From positions 227,022 to 291,021 of the forward strand of contig JALOTL010000001.1 in the NCBI GenBank assembly GCA_025457915.1: DNA of 64,000 bases. The letters run 5' to 3'. The notes below the pieces were generated by a model. It was not told where the DNA came from, ran no database searches, and saw nothing but the letters and a program-made list of their open reading frames with translations. Origin of the DNA: Spirochaetota bacterium (lineage in GTDB: Bacteria; Spirochaetota; UBA4802; UBA5550). Below are positions 36,990 through 44,037 of this stretch, piece after piece; the stretch's first letter is position 1; each line of letters starts with the position of its first letter. The translations under genes and the position numbers were made by a program.

Positions 36990-37009
36990 TTTTTTCTATT
37001 GACAGTATA

Positions 37010-37023
37010 TGGGCATATGCCCA
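37010..37023. promoter_or_regulatory. Perfect 14-bp palindrome upstream of the sigma-54 activator gene
   Basis: TGGGCATATGCCCA is fully palindromic. It lies between the divergent activator and methyltransferase genes, next to a TATACT (-10-like) on the minus strand and a TTGACA on the plus strand. It is a candidate operator, possibly for autorepression or for the DUF134 protein. The binder is unknown. Confidence 0.55.
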
Positions 37024-37093
37024 ATTTAATTCATATGAGATTTATAGACAATTCATTATTAGAAAAAAGTTGATTTTTTTTGTGAAAAAAACC

Positions 37094-37668
37094 ATGGCCC
37101 ATAAATTCGATCCATCGAACATCAGGAAACTGGATGACCCGGAAAGAAGAAAAATTCTCCCGCCGGAAGAAATATTGAAGCTTATAGGTCTCAAGCCCGG
37201 CGACCGGATGATTGATATAGGGGCAGGATCGGGATATTTTTCCATACCGGCTGCCCGGATGGTCGGGAACGAAGGACTGGTAACGGCTGTTGATGATTCG
37301 GGGGAGATGATAAAGGTTCTGGAATCCAGGGTAAAATCATCCTCTGTTGCAAATATACAGGTTATACAGTCCCGGGAATATGATTTCAAGACCGAAGGCA
37401 ATCTATATGATTATGCGCTTCTGTGTGCCGTCCTTCATGAAGTTGAAGATAAAGTGCGCTTTCTCTTGGAGGCGAAGAGGGTATTAATGCAGGGAGGCAG
37501 GCTGGCGGTCATCGACTGGCAGAAAAGCCGATGGAAAAAGGACCGCCTCTTGAGGATCGGATTGATATTATGGACGCTGTTGACCTGATTACATCGGCTG
37601 GTTTTATCAATGTCGTCGGCAGTATTTACAATGATTGTTTTTATATAATTTCAGCCATCAGGGAATAA
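37094..37668 (+). pseudogene. Class I SAM-dependent methyltransferase, frameshifted
   Basis: The start is MAHKFDPSNIRKLDDPERRKIL; motif I is DRMIDIGAGSGYFSIPAARM, and LLCAVLHEVEDK and GGRLAVIDWQK follow. The frame then leaves the family pattern and stops at 37588. Moving one frame at about 37523-37530 gives MEKGPPLEDRIDIMDAVDLI, then TSAGFINVVGSIYNDCFYII and TAA at 37666, the expected C-terminus (KKPxxxGPPLExR). Restoring one A in the AAAA run at 37523-37526 repairs the gene. The cause may be a real mutation, slippage, or an assembly error. Confidence 0.8.
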
Positions 37669-37692
37669 GACCCGGAGATTAAACAGATATCC

Positions 37693-38091
37693 ATGCCGAG
37701 ACATAAATGCTGCAGAAAAGTCGGATTGCTTCCGGATACGACATTGTATCGGCCCGAGGGCAATCTTGTCCGGCCGGGGGAGGAGGTCGTGCTGTCGCTG
37801 GATGAACTTGAAGCGGTCAGGCTGGCTGACTTCGCGGGCCTCTACCAGGAGGACGCCGCGGCAAGGATGGACATATCCAGACAGACATTCGGCAGGATCA
37901 TTGAGACGGCGCGGAAAAAGATCGCGGATGCCCTGATCAATGGCAAATCATTGAGGATTGAAGGCGGGAATGTTTCCATAGAAAACCAGTTTTTTAGAAG
38001 GTGCGATAAATGCAGAAAATCGACTGATTGTGCAAACAGATTTAAAGAGGGCAACTGTCCGCGAAGATTGAACGAGCCAATTAAATTATAA
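37693..38091 (+). CDS. DUF134 helix-turn-helix protein
   Basis: 132 residues. MPRHKCCRKVGLLPDTTLYRP is the family's N-terminal signature, and LSLDELEAVRLADFAGLYQEDAAARMDISRQTFGRIIE is a sigma-70 region-4-like HTH (about 36-73). The C-terminal tail is cysteine-rich (CDKCRKSTDC, GNCPRR). DUF134 proteins are probable DNA-binding regulators found with NifX-like genes, here the next gene. Regulation of this cluster is inferred, not shown. Confidence 0.88.
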   Translation: MPRHKCCRKVGLLPDTTLYRPEGNLVRPGEEVVLSLDELEAVRLADFAGLYQEDAAARMDISRQTFGRIIETARKKIADALINGKSLRIEGGNVSIENQFFRRCDKCRKSTDCANRFKEGNCPRRLNEPIKL

Positions 38092-38108
38092 TTTTCAGGA
38101 GGATTGAC

Positions 38109-38471
38109 ATGAAGATAGCATTACCATCAAACAAGGGCGATGTTGACGCCCACTTCGGGCACTGCGAATATTTTACGGTATTCACGGTCAACGAGAACAG
38201 GGAAATAATAAATGAGGAAAAGGTGATTTCTCCCGCCGGGTGCGGATGCAAATCGAACATAGTGCACACCCTGTCTCAGATGGGGGTCGGTATAATGCTG
38301 GCGGGAAACATGGGGGATGGAGCCGTGAACGTGCTTGGAAGCCAGGGTATTAAAGTTTTGCGCGGTTGTTCAGGAAACGTGAAAACCGTTGTCGAGCAAT
38401 GGCTTGCCGGCAGTCTTGATGATTCCGGCGAGTCCTGTCATGCGCATGAACATGGATGTCAAGAGGCATGA
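38109..38471 (+). CDS. NifX/NifB-C-terminal-like protein
   Basis: 120 residues. MKIALPSNKGDVDAHFGHCEYFTVFTV has the HFGHC motif. ISPAGCGCKSNIVHTLSQMGV adds a CGC cysteine pair, and HAHEHGCQ at the end adds His/Cys residues, so metal binding is likely. AGGAGG lies 5-6 bases before the ATG. It is in the rightward arm with DUF134 and a ferredoxin. Confidence 0.88.
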   Translation: MKIALPSNKGDVDAHFGHCEYFTVFTVNENREIINEEKVISPAGCGCKSNIVHTLSQMGVGIMLAGNMGDGAVNVLGSQGIKVLRGCSGNVKTVVEQWLAGSLDDSGESCHAHEHGCQEA

Positions 38472-38515
38472 TTTAATATCGTCAGCTGTTCGGCTGAAAA
38501 TTTTTTAGGACGTTT

Positions 38516-38761
38516 GTGAAACATGAAAACGTAATGACGGAAAAATTGCCGGTAATTGATTTTTTTAAGTGCAAAAAGTGCATGAAATGCATTGAGACCT
38601 GTCCCGGCAGGGGGGTTATCGAACCGATGAATACAAGCTGTTCGAAGTGCATCAAATACTGCATTTCCATACAGGTGCCTTGCAGTCCGGAGAACCTGAT
38701 ATTTGTGTATGATTTTTGCGATGCCTGCGGCCTGTGCGTTGAAACATGCCCGGGGTTGTAA
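38516..38761 (+). CDS. Small 12-Cys ferredoxin-like protein
   Basis: 81 residues from a GTG with AGGA 5 bases before it (ATG 38534 is an alternative). Two canonical [4Fe-4S] motifs are present, CKKCMKCIETC and CDACGLCVETC. Between them four more cysteines occur in CSKCIKYCISIQVPC, enough for a third cluster. It ends the rightward arm of the ORP-like cluster and is a likely electron carrier for the ATPases. Confidence 0.8.
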   Translation: MKHENVMTEKLPVIDFFKCKKCMKCIETCPGRGVIEPMNTSCSKCIKYCISIQVPCSPENLIFVYDFCDACGLCVETCPGL

Positions 38762-38784
38762 AAGAAGCGCCGCCGGTTGAGGTT

Positions 38785-39420
38785 TTATCTGATATTTTTT
38801 TCCGCGGAAAATTTCTCCCCGTCAAGGACGAACAGGCCGTATTCAGCCATCATGTTAGGCATGAAATTAATTATCCGCGAGCTGCCGTCTTTTTTGAGTG
38901 AAAAATGCATTTCTTTTTTTACGGCGAACCTGTTTTTTTCGCAATGGTCCTCGAAATCGTTAATTGTCAGGTGGTGTATGTTCGGCGACTCGAACCATTC
39001 ATACGGCAGCAGGGAGTTTTTCGGCATGGTGCCCCTGAACAGGATCTGGAACCTGGTCTTGCAATGCCCGAAGTTGGGAAAGCTTATTATCGCTGTTCTG
39101 CATATCCTCATTATTTCTTTTAAAACATAATCCGGCCTTTTAGTGCTCTGCAGGGTCTGGTTGAGGATTATAAAGTCATAGATGTTCTGCTTGAAATCCG
39201 ACAGCCCGTCGTCTATGTCGCCCTGGTAGCAGTAGAGCCCCTTCTCCACGCATTTGCTCACCCCTTCTTCCGATATTTCCACGCCGAATCCCTTGACCTT
39301 TTTGAGATTCTGGAGCCGCTCGAGGAGAGCCCCGTCGCCGCAGCCGAGGTCGAGGACCCTCGATCCTGCAGGGACTTCATTGAGAATCAGGTCGTATCCT
39401 ATCTGGTAATCGGTGTTCAT
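38785..39420 (-). CDS. metW: MetW-like methyltransferase-fold protein
   Basis: 211 residues. VLDLGCGDGALLERLQ is motif I, and LKGLYCYQGDIDDGL-like and FIILNQTLQSTKRPDYVLKE segments and FPNFGHCKTRFQILFRGTMP are typical of MetW. MetW is needed with MetX for homoserine acylation in several bacteria. The start overlaps metX by 4 bases. It lies under the SAM-I riboswitch at 40640. Confidence 0.9.
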   Translation of the reverse strand: MNTDYQIGYDLILNEVPAGSRVLDLGCGDGALLERLQNLKKVKGFGVEISEEGVSKCVEKGLYCYQGDIDDGLSDFKQNIYDFIILNQTLQSTKRPDYVLKEIMRICRTAIISFPNFGHCKTRFQILFRGTMPKNSLLPYEWFESPNIHHLTINDFEDHCEKNRFAVKKEMHFSLKKDGSSRIINFMPNMMAEYGLFVLDGEKFSAEKNIR

Positions 39421-40595
39421 TGGCTGGAAATCTTTTCAAATTCCCTCATGAGGAAATTGGTTATATTTTTTTTCAGGGCCGGATTTTCAATGAGAAACGC
39501 ATCGTGCCCGCGGTCCGTCTCTATGTCGGTATAGATGACGTTTTTTTCATTCACCCGCAGCGCATGGACGATTTCCCTCGACTGTGAGCTCGGGTAAAGC
39601 CAGTCGGACGTGAAGCTTATTACAAGGAAATTGGCCGAAACGTTTTCAAAGGCGTTGATGAGATTGCCGTTGAAGTCTTTTTTAAGGTCGAAAAAGTCTA
39701 TCGCCCTTGTAATATAGAGGTATGAATTCGCATCGAACCTGTCCACGAACTTGATACCCTGCTGGTGAAGATAGGTTTCGACCATGAATGATGTCTTAAA
39801 ATCATATTCCGAGGGGTCGGAATCCATGAACTGCCTTCCGAATTTTTCATGCATGTGCTTGTCGCTGAGATAGGTAATGTGTCCGATCATCCTTGCAAGT
39901 GAAAGGCCGGCGTCTGGCGGTTTCGAGGTATAATAGTCCCCACCGCTCCAATTGGGATCGTTCATGATTGCCTGTCTGCCGACCTCGTTCAGGGCTATCC
40001 CCTGAGCCGATAAGGACGCCGAGGTCGCTATCGCTACGACCGAATTGACCATATCGGGATAAATTATCGTCCATTTGAGCGCCTGCATGCCTCCCATGGA
40101 ACCGCCGGCAACGGCAAGGAGTTTTTCAATGCCGAGATGTTTAATCAGGTGCCATTGCGCCCTTACCATGTCTTCTATGGTAATCATGGGAAAATCAAGA
40201 CCGTAGGGCCGGCCGGTAACCGGGTTTTTTGAAGAAGGTCCGGTGGACCCGTTGCAGCCGCCTATGACGTTCGAACAGATGATGAAATACCTGTTCGTAT
40301 CGAAGGGTTTGCCCGGACCTATGTACAGATCCCACCAGCCCGGGTACCTGTCGTGTATGCTGTGGTAACCCGCCGCGTGCGCCGTGCCTGAAAGCGCATG
40401 GGTAATAAGAACGGCATTGTTTTTTTTCTCGTTAAGGGAACCGTAGGTTTCAAAGGCGATGGTGACCGGGCCGATTTTTTTTCCGCACCTTAAAGGCAGA
40501 TCCCCCGGAGGCTCCGCAAAGGTATAGTACCCGGGTTCCACCAGCCCGACTGAATCTTCAATCAGTCCCGGTCCTATGTTTTCAGTGGTCATCAT
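39417..40595 (-). CDS. metX: Homoserine O-acyltransferase (acetyl- or succinyl-)
   Basis: 392 residues of alpha/beta-hydrolase fold. NAVLITHALSGTAHAAGYH and CSNVIGGCNGSTGPSS are family signatures. The nucleophile is Ser in VAGGSMGGMQALKW, and the Asp and His of the triad are in VISFTSDWLYP and DRGHDAFLIE. It acylates homoserine as the first committed step of methionine synthesis. A GDLPLRCGKK start region and normal length support a complete gene. Control is by a SAM-I riboswitch in the leader. Acetyl versus succinyl specificity cannot be set by name alone. Confidence 0.92.
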   Translation of the reverse strand: MMTTENIGPGLIEDSVGLVEPGYYTFAEPPGDLPLRCGKKIGPVTIAFETYGSLNEKKNNAVLITHALSGTAHAAGYHSIHDRYPGWWDLYIGPGKPFDTNRYFIICSNVIGGCNGSTGPSSKNPVTGRPYGLDFPMITIEDMVRAQWHLIKHLGIEKLLAVAGGSMGGMQALKWTIIYPDMVNSVVAIATSASLSAQGIALNEVGRQAIMNDPNWSGGDYYTSKPPDAGLSLARMIGHITYLSDKHMHEKFGRQFMDSDPSEYDFKTSFMVETYLHQQGIKFVDRFDANSYLYITRAIDFFDLKKDFNGNLINAFENVSANFLVISFTSDWLYPSSQSREIVHALRVNEKNVIYTDIETDRGHDAFLIENPALKKNITNFLMREFEKISSQ

Positions 40596-40635
40596 TGCTA
40601 ATTAATATATCGTCCATTTCTTCCAGTATAAAATA

Positions 40636-40663
40636 AAAAACCGCTGAGGGACAGCGGCTCTAA
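40636..40663 (-). terminator. Intrinsic terminator of the SAM-I riboswitch
   Basis: In the minus-strand transcript CCGCUG-ucccu-CAGCGG is followed by UUUUUUAUUUUAU. It is the expression platform between the aptamer and metX. Confidence 0.88.
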
Positions 40664-40775
40664 CTGCTATCCCATCTCCCGGACATATTCCGCTGGAATT
40701 GGCACCTTTTCATAAAAAGAATGGTTGCCGTGACTTCTATGGGCCAGTCCCTCAGTCACTCTTGATAAGATAATT
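40664..40775 (-). promoter_or_regulatory. SAM-I (S-box) riboswitch aptamer for metX-metW
   Basis: The minus strand reads UCUUAUCAAGAGUGACUGAGGGACUGGCCC, then GAAGUCACGGCAACC, then AAGGUGCCAAUUCC, and finally GGGAGAUGGGAUAGC, the conserved order of the SAM-I aptamer (kink-turn, P3 and P4 elements). With the terminator it would shut off metX-metW when S-adenosylmethionine is high. Confidence 0.95.
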
Positions 40776-40782
40776 GAATGAG

Positions 40783-40811
40783 CCTATAGTTTCACTGCTT
40801 GCTTGTGTCAA
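40783..40811 (-). promoter_or_regulatory. Sigma-70-type promoter of the metX-metW transcript
   Basis: TTGACA (40811-40806), a 17-base spacer and TATAGG (40788-40783) on the minus strand place the start just before the riboswitch aptamer. The position fits exactly. Confidence 0.7.
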
Positions 40812-41064
40812 TGAAAAAATTGAGTTTGAATTATTATGTTAACAGGCCGCATTTCTGCTGATTTTTGCGGTAATATTGTGATTGGATTTTTTTTAACGAT
40901 GATCGTTCAATTATCTCATCATGACGAGGCAGCGGATAATTATTTGGAGATGAAAAATGAATTTTAGTGTAATTTTGTTGACATTAATAAACATGGCTTA
41001 GATAAAGGTAGGCAACTAGCTATTGTTGCTGCATATTTTTATCCAATCAAACAGGAGGACTCCT

Positions 41065-43182
41065 ATGAATCTTGCAGGATCATACGGCGTGCCTGCAAAT
41101 GACGTGACGAGGGAATTCTATTTCAATGTCGGCGGGCCGCACGGTTTTATGAGATGGGGAATTTACATCTTCATGTTTGCGGCGGTTTTTTATCTTATCT
41201 ACACGGTTGTCAAAAGAATCAGGATTTGGAGAAAGGGCAAACCCGAACTTCGAACCGATTATCCGGAAAAGAGGATACTGGCCGTAATCAAATATGTTAT
41301 ACTTCAATTTAAAATCCTGAGAGAAAGCTATGCGGGCCTTATGCACGCCAGCATATTCTTCGGTTTCGTCGTACTGTTTGTCGTTACCATGATAATAGTC
41401 GTACAGGAGGACCTCACCGGTCTTTTTTTCCACTATCATTTCATCCACGGCAATTTTTACCTGATCTGGTCGCTTTTCGGAGACCTGTTCGGAATGGTGG
41501 TGTTGATAGGATTGGGGATGGCGATATACAGAAGGTATGTCTTAAAGCCGAGCAGGCTCGATACCAAACCGATAGATACGTTCGCGCTGATTCTCATCAC
41601 GCTTATAATCATCAGCGGGTTCACAAACGAAGCCATGAGGATAGCCATCACCGGCTTTCCTAAATTCGAGGTATGGTCTCCATTCGGATACGTCCTTGCC
41701 ATACCTTTTTCAATTTTCAATACCGAGGCATTGAGGTCGATGCACTATGTCAACTGGTGGGTGCATATGATCGGCGCCTTTTCCTTTATTGGGCTCGTGG
41801 CATCCGACAAGATCGGGCACATTCTCATTTCTTCTCTGAATGTTTACTACATGAATCTTGATAATGAGAATCCTGCAACGAAATACGCGCTGCCGGTAAT
41901 AAATCCTGCCGAATTTGAGACAGCCGAGAGCTTCGGCGTTTCAAGCGTCGAGCAGTATACCTGGAAACAGCTCATGGACGGGGATGCATGCACAAGGTGC
42001 GGAAGGTGCCAGGACAACTGCCCGGCATACCTGACGGAGAAGCCCCTGTCCCCGAAAAAGATAATCAACGACGTCAAGGACAACATGGACGAGAGGATTC
42101 CCAAGCTCATGCTTGCCGAAGATCCGGCCACTGTCGAGTCAACCCCTCTCATAGACGGTTCGGTCCTGTCCGACGAGTTCTGGTCATGTACGAACTGCGC
42201 GGCATGCATGGAGGCCTGTCCGGTCAACATAGAGCATGTCCCGAAGATGATAGACATGAGGAGATACAAAATTCTCATGGAAGGCGACATGGCGCCCGAG
42301 CTCCAGACTTCCTTCATGAACATGGAAAACAACTACAATCCGTACGGATTCGCTTTCGCCGAAAGGGGCGCGTGGGTGCCTGCGGAACTCGGAGTCAAGA
42401 CACTGGCCGAGGATCCGGAGGTGGATTACGTTTACTTTGTGGGATGCGCGGCATCCTATGACAAGAGAAACCAGAAGGTCGGGATCGCGCTTCTGAACAT
42501 CATGAAGAAGGCCGGCCTGAAGGTCGGCATCCTCGGAGGCGAAGAGGCATGCTGCGGTGATTCGGCGATGAGGGGCGGTAACGAGTATCTTTTCCATTCG
42601 CTTGCCACTCAGAACCTTGAGACCTTCAAGTCATACGGGATCAAAAAAATCGTCATGACCTGTCCGCACGGATATAACATGCTTAAGAAGGAATACAAGA
42701 AGTTTGCAAAGGTCGGCAAGAACATGGACGGCAATCCTCTCGAGCACAATTTCGAGGTATACCATCACACCGAGATAATTTCCGATCTTATAACGAGCGG
42801 AAAGATCAAGCTGAAAGAGGCCCTGAGCGAGAAGATCACCTATCATGATTCATGTTTTCTTGGAAGGTATAACGAAATATACAACCAGCCGAGGGACATC
42901 ATCAAGGCGATACCAGGGGCCGATTATGTCGAGATGAGCAGGCACCATGACAAGAGCTTCTGCTGCGGCGCGGGAGGAGCGAGGATGTGGATAGAGGAAC
43001 ATCTGGGCTCAAGGGTTAACCAGTTCAGAACAAAGGACGCCCAGGCAAGCGGGGCCACCAAAATCGGTACCGCGTGTCCCTTCTGTCTAACAATGCTGTC
43101 GGACGGAGCCAACGAGCTCGACATCCAGAACCTCCAGTCTTTTGATCTGGCGGAGCTGGTTTACAACGCGATGGAAAAATAG
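41065..43182 (+). CDS. Membrane-bound HdrD-like Fe-S oxidoreductase (b-type cytochrome fusion, EMO-type)
   Basis: 705 residues from ATG 41065 with AGGAGG 8 bases upstream (the track uses an upstream TTG). About five to six TM helices with conserved His (residues about 25-270) form a NarI-like cytochrome b part. Two [4Fe-4S] motifs follow (CTRCGRCQDNCPAY and CTNCAACMEACPVN), then two CCG domains (EEACCGDSAMRGG; HDSCFLGR, SFCCGAGGARMW, CPFCLTML). Relatives carry electrons between electron-transfer flavoprotein and menaquinone in anaerobes. No etf genes are adjacent, so the partner is inferred. Confidence 0.88.
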   Translation: MNLAGSYGVPANDVTREFYFNVGGPHGFMRWGIYIFMFAAVFYLIYTVVKRIRIWRKGKPELRTDYPEKRILAVIKYVILQFKILRESYAGLMHASIFFGFVVLFVVTMIIVVQEDLTGLFFHYHFIHGNFYLIWSLFGDLFGMVVLIGLGMAIYRRYVLKPSRLDTKPIDTFALILITLIIISGFTNEAMRIAITGFPKFEVWSPFGYVLAIPFSIFNTEALRSMHYVNWWVHMIGAFSFIGLVASDKIGHILISSLNVYYMNLDNENPATKYALPVINPAEFETAESFGVSSVEQYTWKQLMDGDACTRCGRCQDNCPAYLTEKPLSPKKIINDVKDNMDERIPKLMLAEDPATVESTPLIDGSVLSDEFWSCTNCAACMEACPVNIEHVPKMIDMRRYKILMEGDMAPELQTSFMNMENNYNPYGFAFAERGAWVPAELGVKTLAEDPEVDYVYFVGCAASYDKRNQKVGIALLNIMKKAGLKVGILGGEEACCGDSAMRGGNEYLFHSLATQNLETFKSYGIKKIVMTCPHGYNMLKKEYKKFAKVGKNMDGNPLEHNFEVYHHTEIISDLITSGKIKLKEALSEKITYHDSCFLGRYNEIYNQPRDIIKAIPGADYVEMSRHHDKSFCCGAGGARMWIEEHLGSRVNQFRTKDAQASGATKIGTACPFCLTMLSDGANELDIQNLQSFDLAELVYNAMEK

Positions 43183-43193
43183 CAAAATGATAA

Positions 43194-43229
43194 AAAGCCG
43201 TCCGCGTAAAGCGGGCGGCTTTTTTTTTA
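43194..43229 (+). terminator. Intrinsic terminator after the HdrD-like gene
   Basis: AAGCCGTCCGC-gtaaa-GCGGGCGGCTT forms a strong GC-rich stem (one G-U) followed by TTTTTTTT. Confidence 0.9.
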
Positions 43230-43261
43230 TCCTGATTTAATCCCACTTTCATTTGGTCCAT

Positions 43262-44032
43262 ATGATAGAACTTGATAACGTGTCCCTTTATTTCCCCGGC
43301 GGTAAAAAAATCATCAATGATGTATCCTGGAACATAGGAGAGAGGGAGAGCTGGGTGCTTTTCGGAAAAAACGGTTCCGGCAAAACAAAGCTTTTGGAAA
43401 TGATCTCCGGGTACATCAGTCCCAGCAATGGATCAGTCAGAAGGAGGTTTTCCGAAGAGGTTTATGATCTGAGGGACTTCAGAAAACGTATTGGCCATGT
43501 TGGAAGTAAGGTAAGGGACATGTTTTTACCAGGGGAGAGAATCATAGATGTCGTTACGAGCGGATATTACGGTTCAATAGGACTTTATGAAGATCCGGAA
43601 AAATTTATGATGGAAAAATCCATGACGTTGATCGAGTCCGCCTTGCCGCCGCACAGGGAGAACGATCCTTTTTCAAATCTGTCTGACGGAGAAAAACAGA
43701 GGGTCATGATAGCCAGGTCGATGGTCAATGAACCATCAGTACTGATCCTCGATGAGCCGTGCGAGGGACTGGACCTGGCGGCAAGGGAGGATGTGTTGTC
43801 GTTGATTGACGGCATCGCGGCTGCCGGCAGGACTTCAGTGATATATGTAACGCACCACGTGGAAGAGATCACGGAAGCATTCAGAAACATTTTCATCATA
43901 GATGAAGGAAAATGCAGATTCAAGGGAGACATCGAAGACGGCTTGAGTGAATCGTTATTGAGCGATATTTATAAGAGGAGTATACGAATCATGAAATTAT
44001 CCGGCAGGTTCCATGCCATGGTTGAAAGATGA
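43262..44032 (+). CDS. Orphan ABC-type ATPase (ModF/PhrA-like)
   Basis: 256 residues from ATG 43262 (the track uses a TTG 9 bases upstream). Walker A is LFGKNGSGKTKLLEM, signature LSDGEKQRVMIARSM (LSDGE instead of LSGGQ), Walker B ILILDEPCEGLD-like and H-loop VTHHVEE. The GYISPSNGSV and GLDLAAREDVL features resemble ModF-type single-domain ATPases. No permease or binding protein is next to it, so it may energise a distant transporter or have a non-transport role. Confidence 0.82.
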   Translation: MIELDNVSLYFPGGKKIINDVSWNIGERESWVLFGKNGSGKTKLLEMISGYISPSNGSVRRRFSEEVYDLRDFRKRIGHVGSKVRDMFLPGERIIDVVTSGYYGSIGLYEDPEKFMMEKSMTLIESALPPHRENDPFSNLSDGEKQRVMIARSMVNEPSVLILDEPCEGLDLAAREDVLSLIDGIAAAGRTSVIYVTHHVEEITEAFRNIFIIDEGKCRFKGDIEDGLSESLLSDIYKRSIRIMKLSGRFHAMVER

Positions 44033-44037
44033 GGGGA

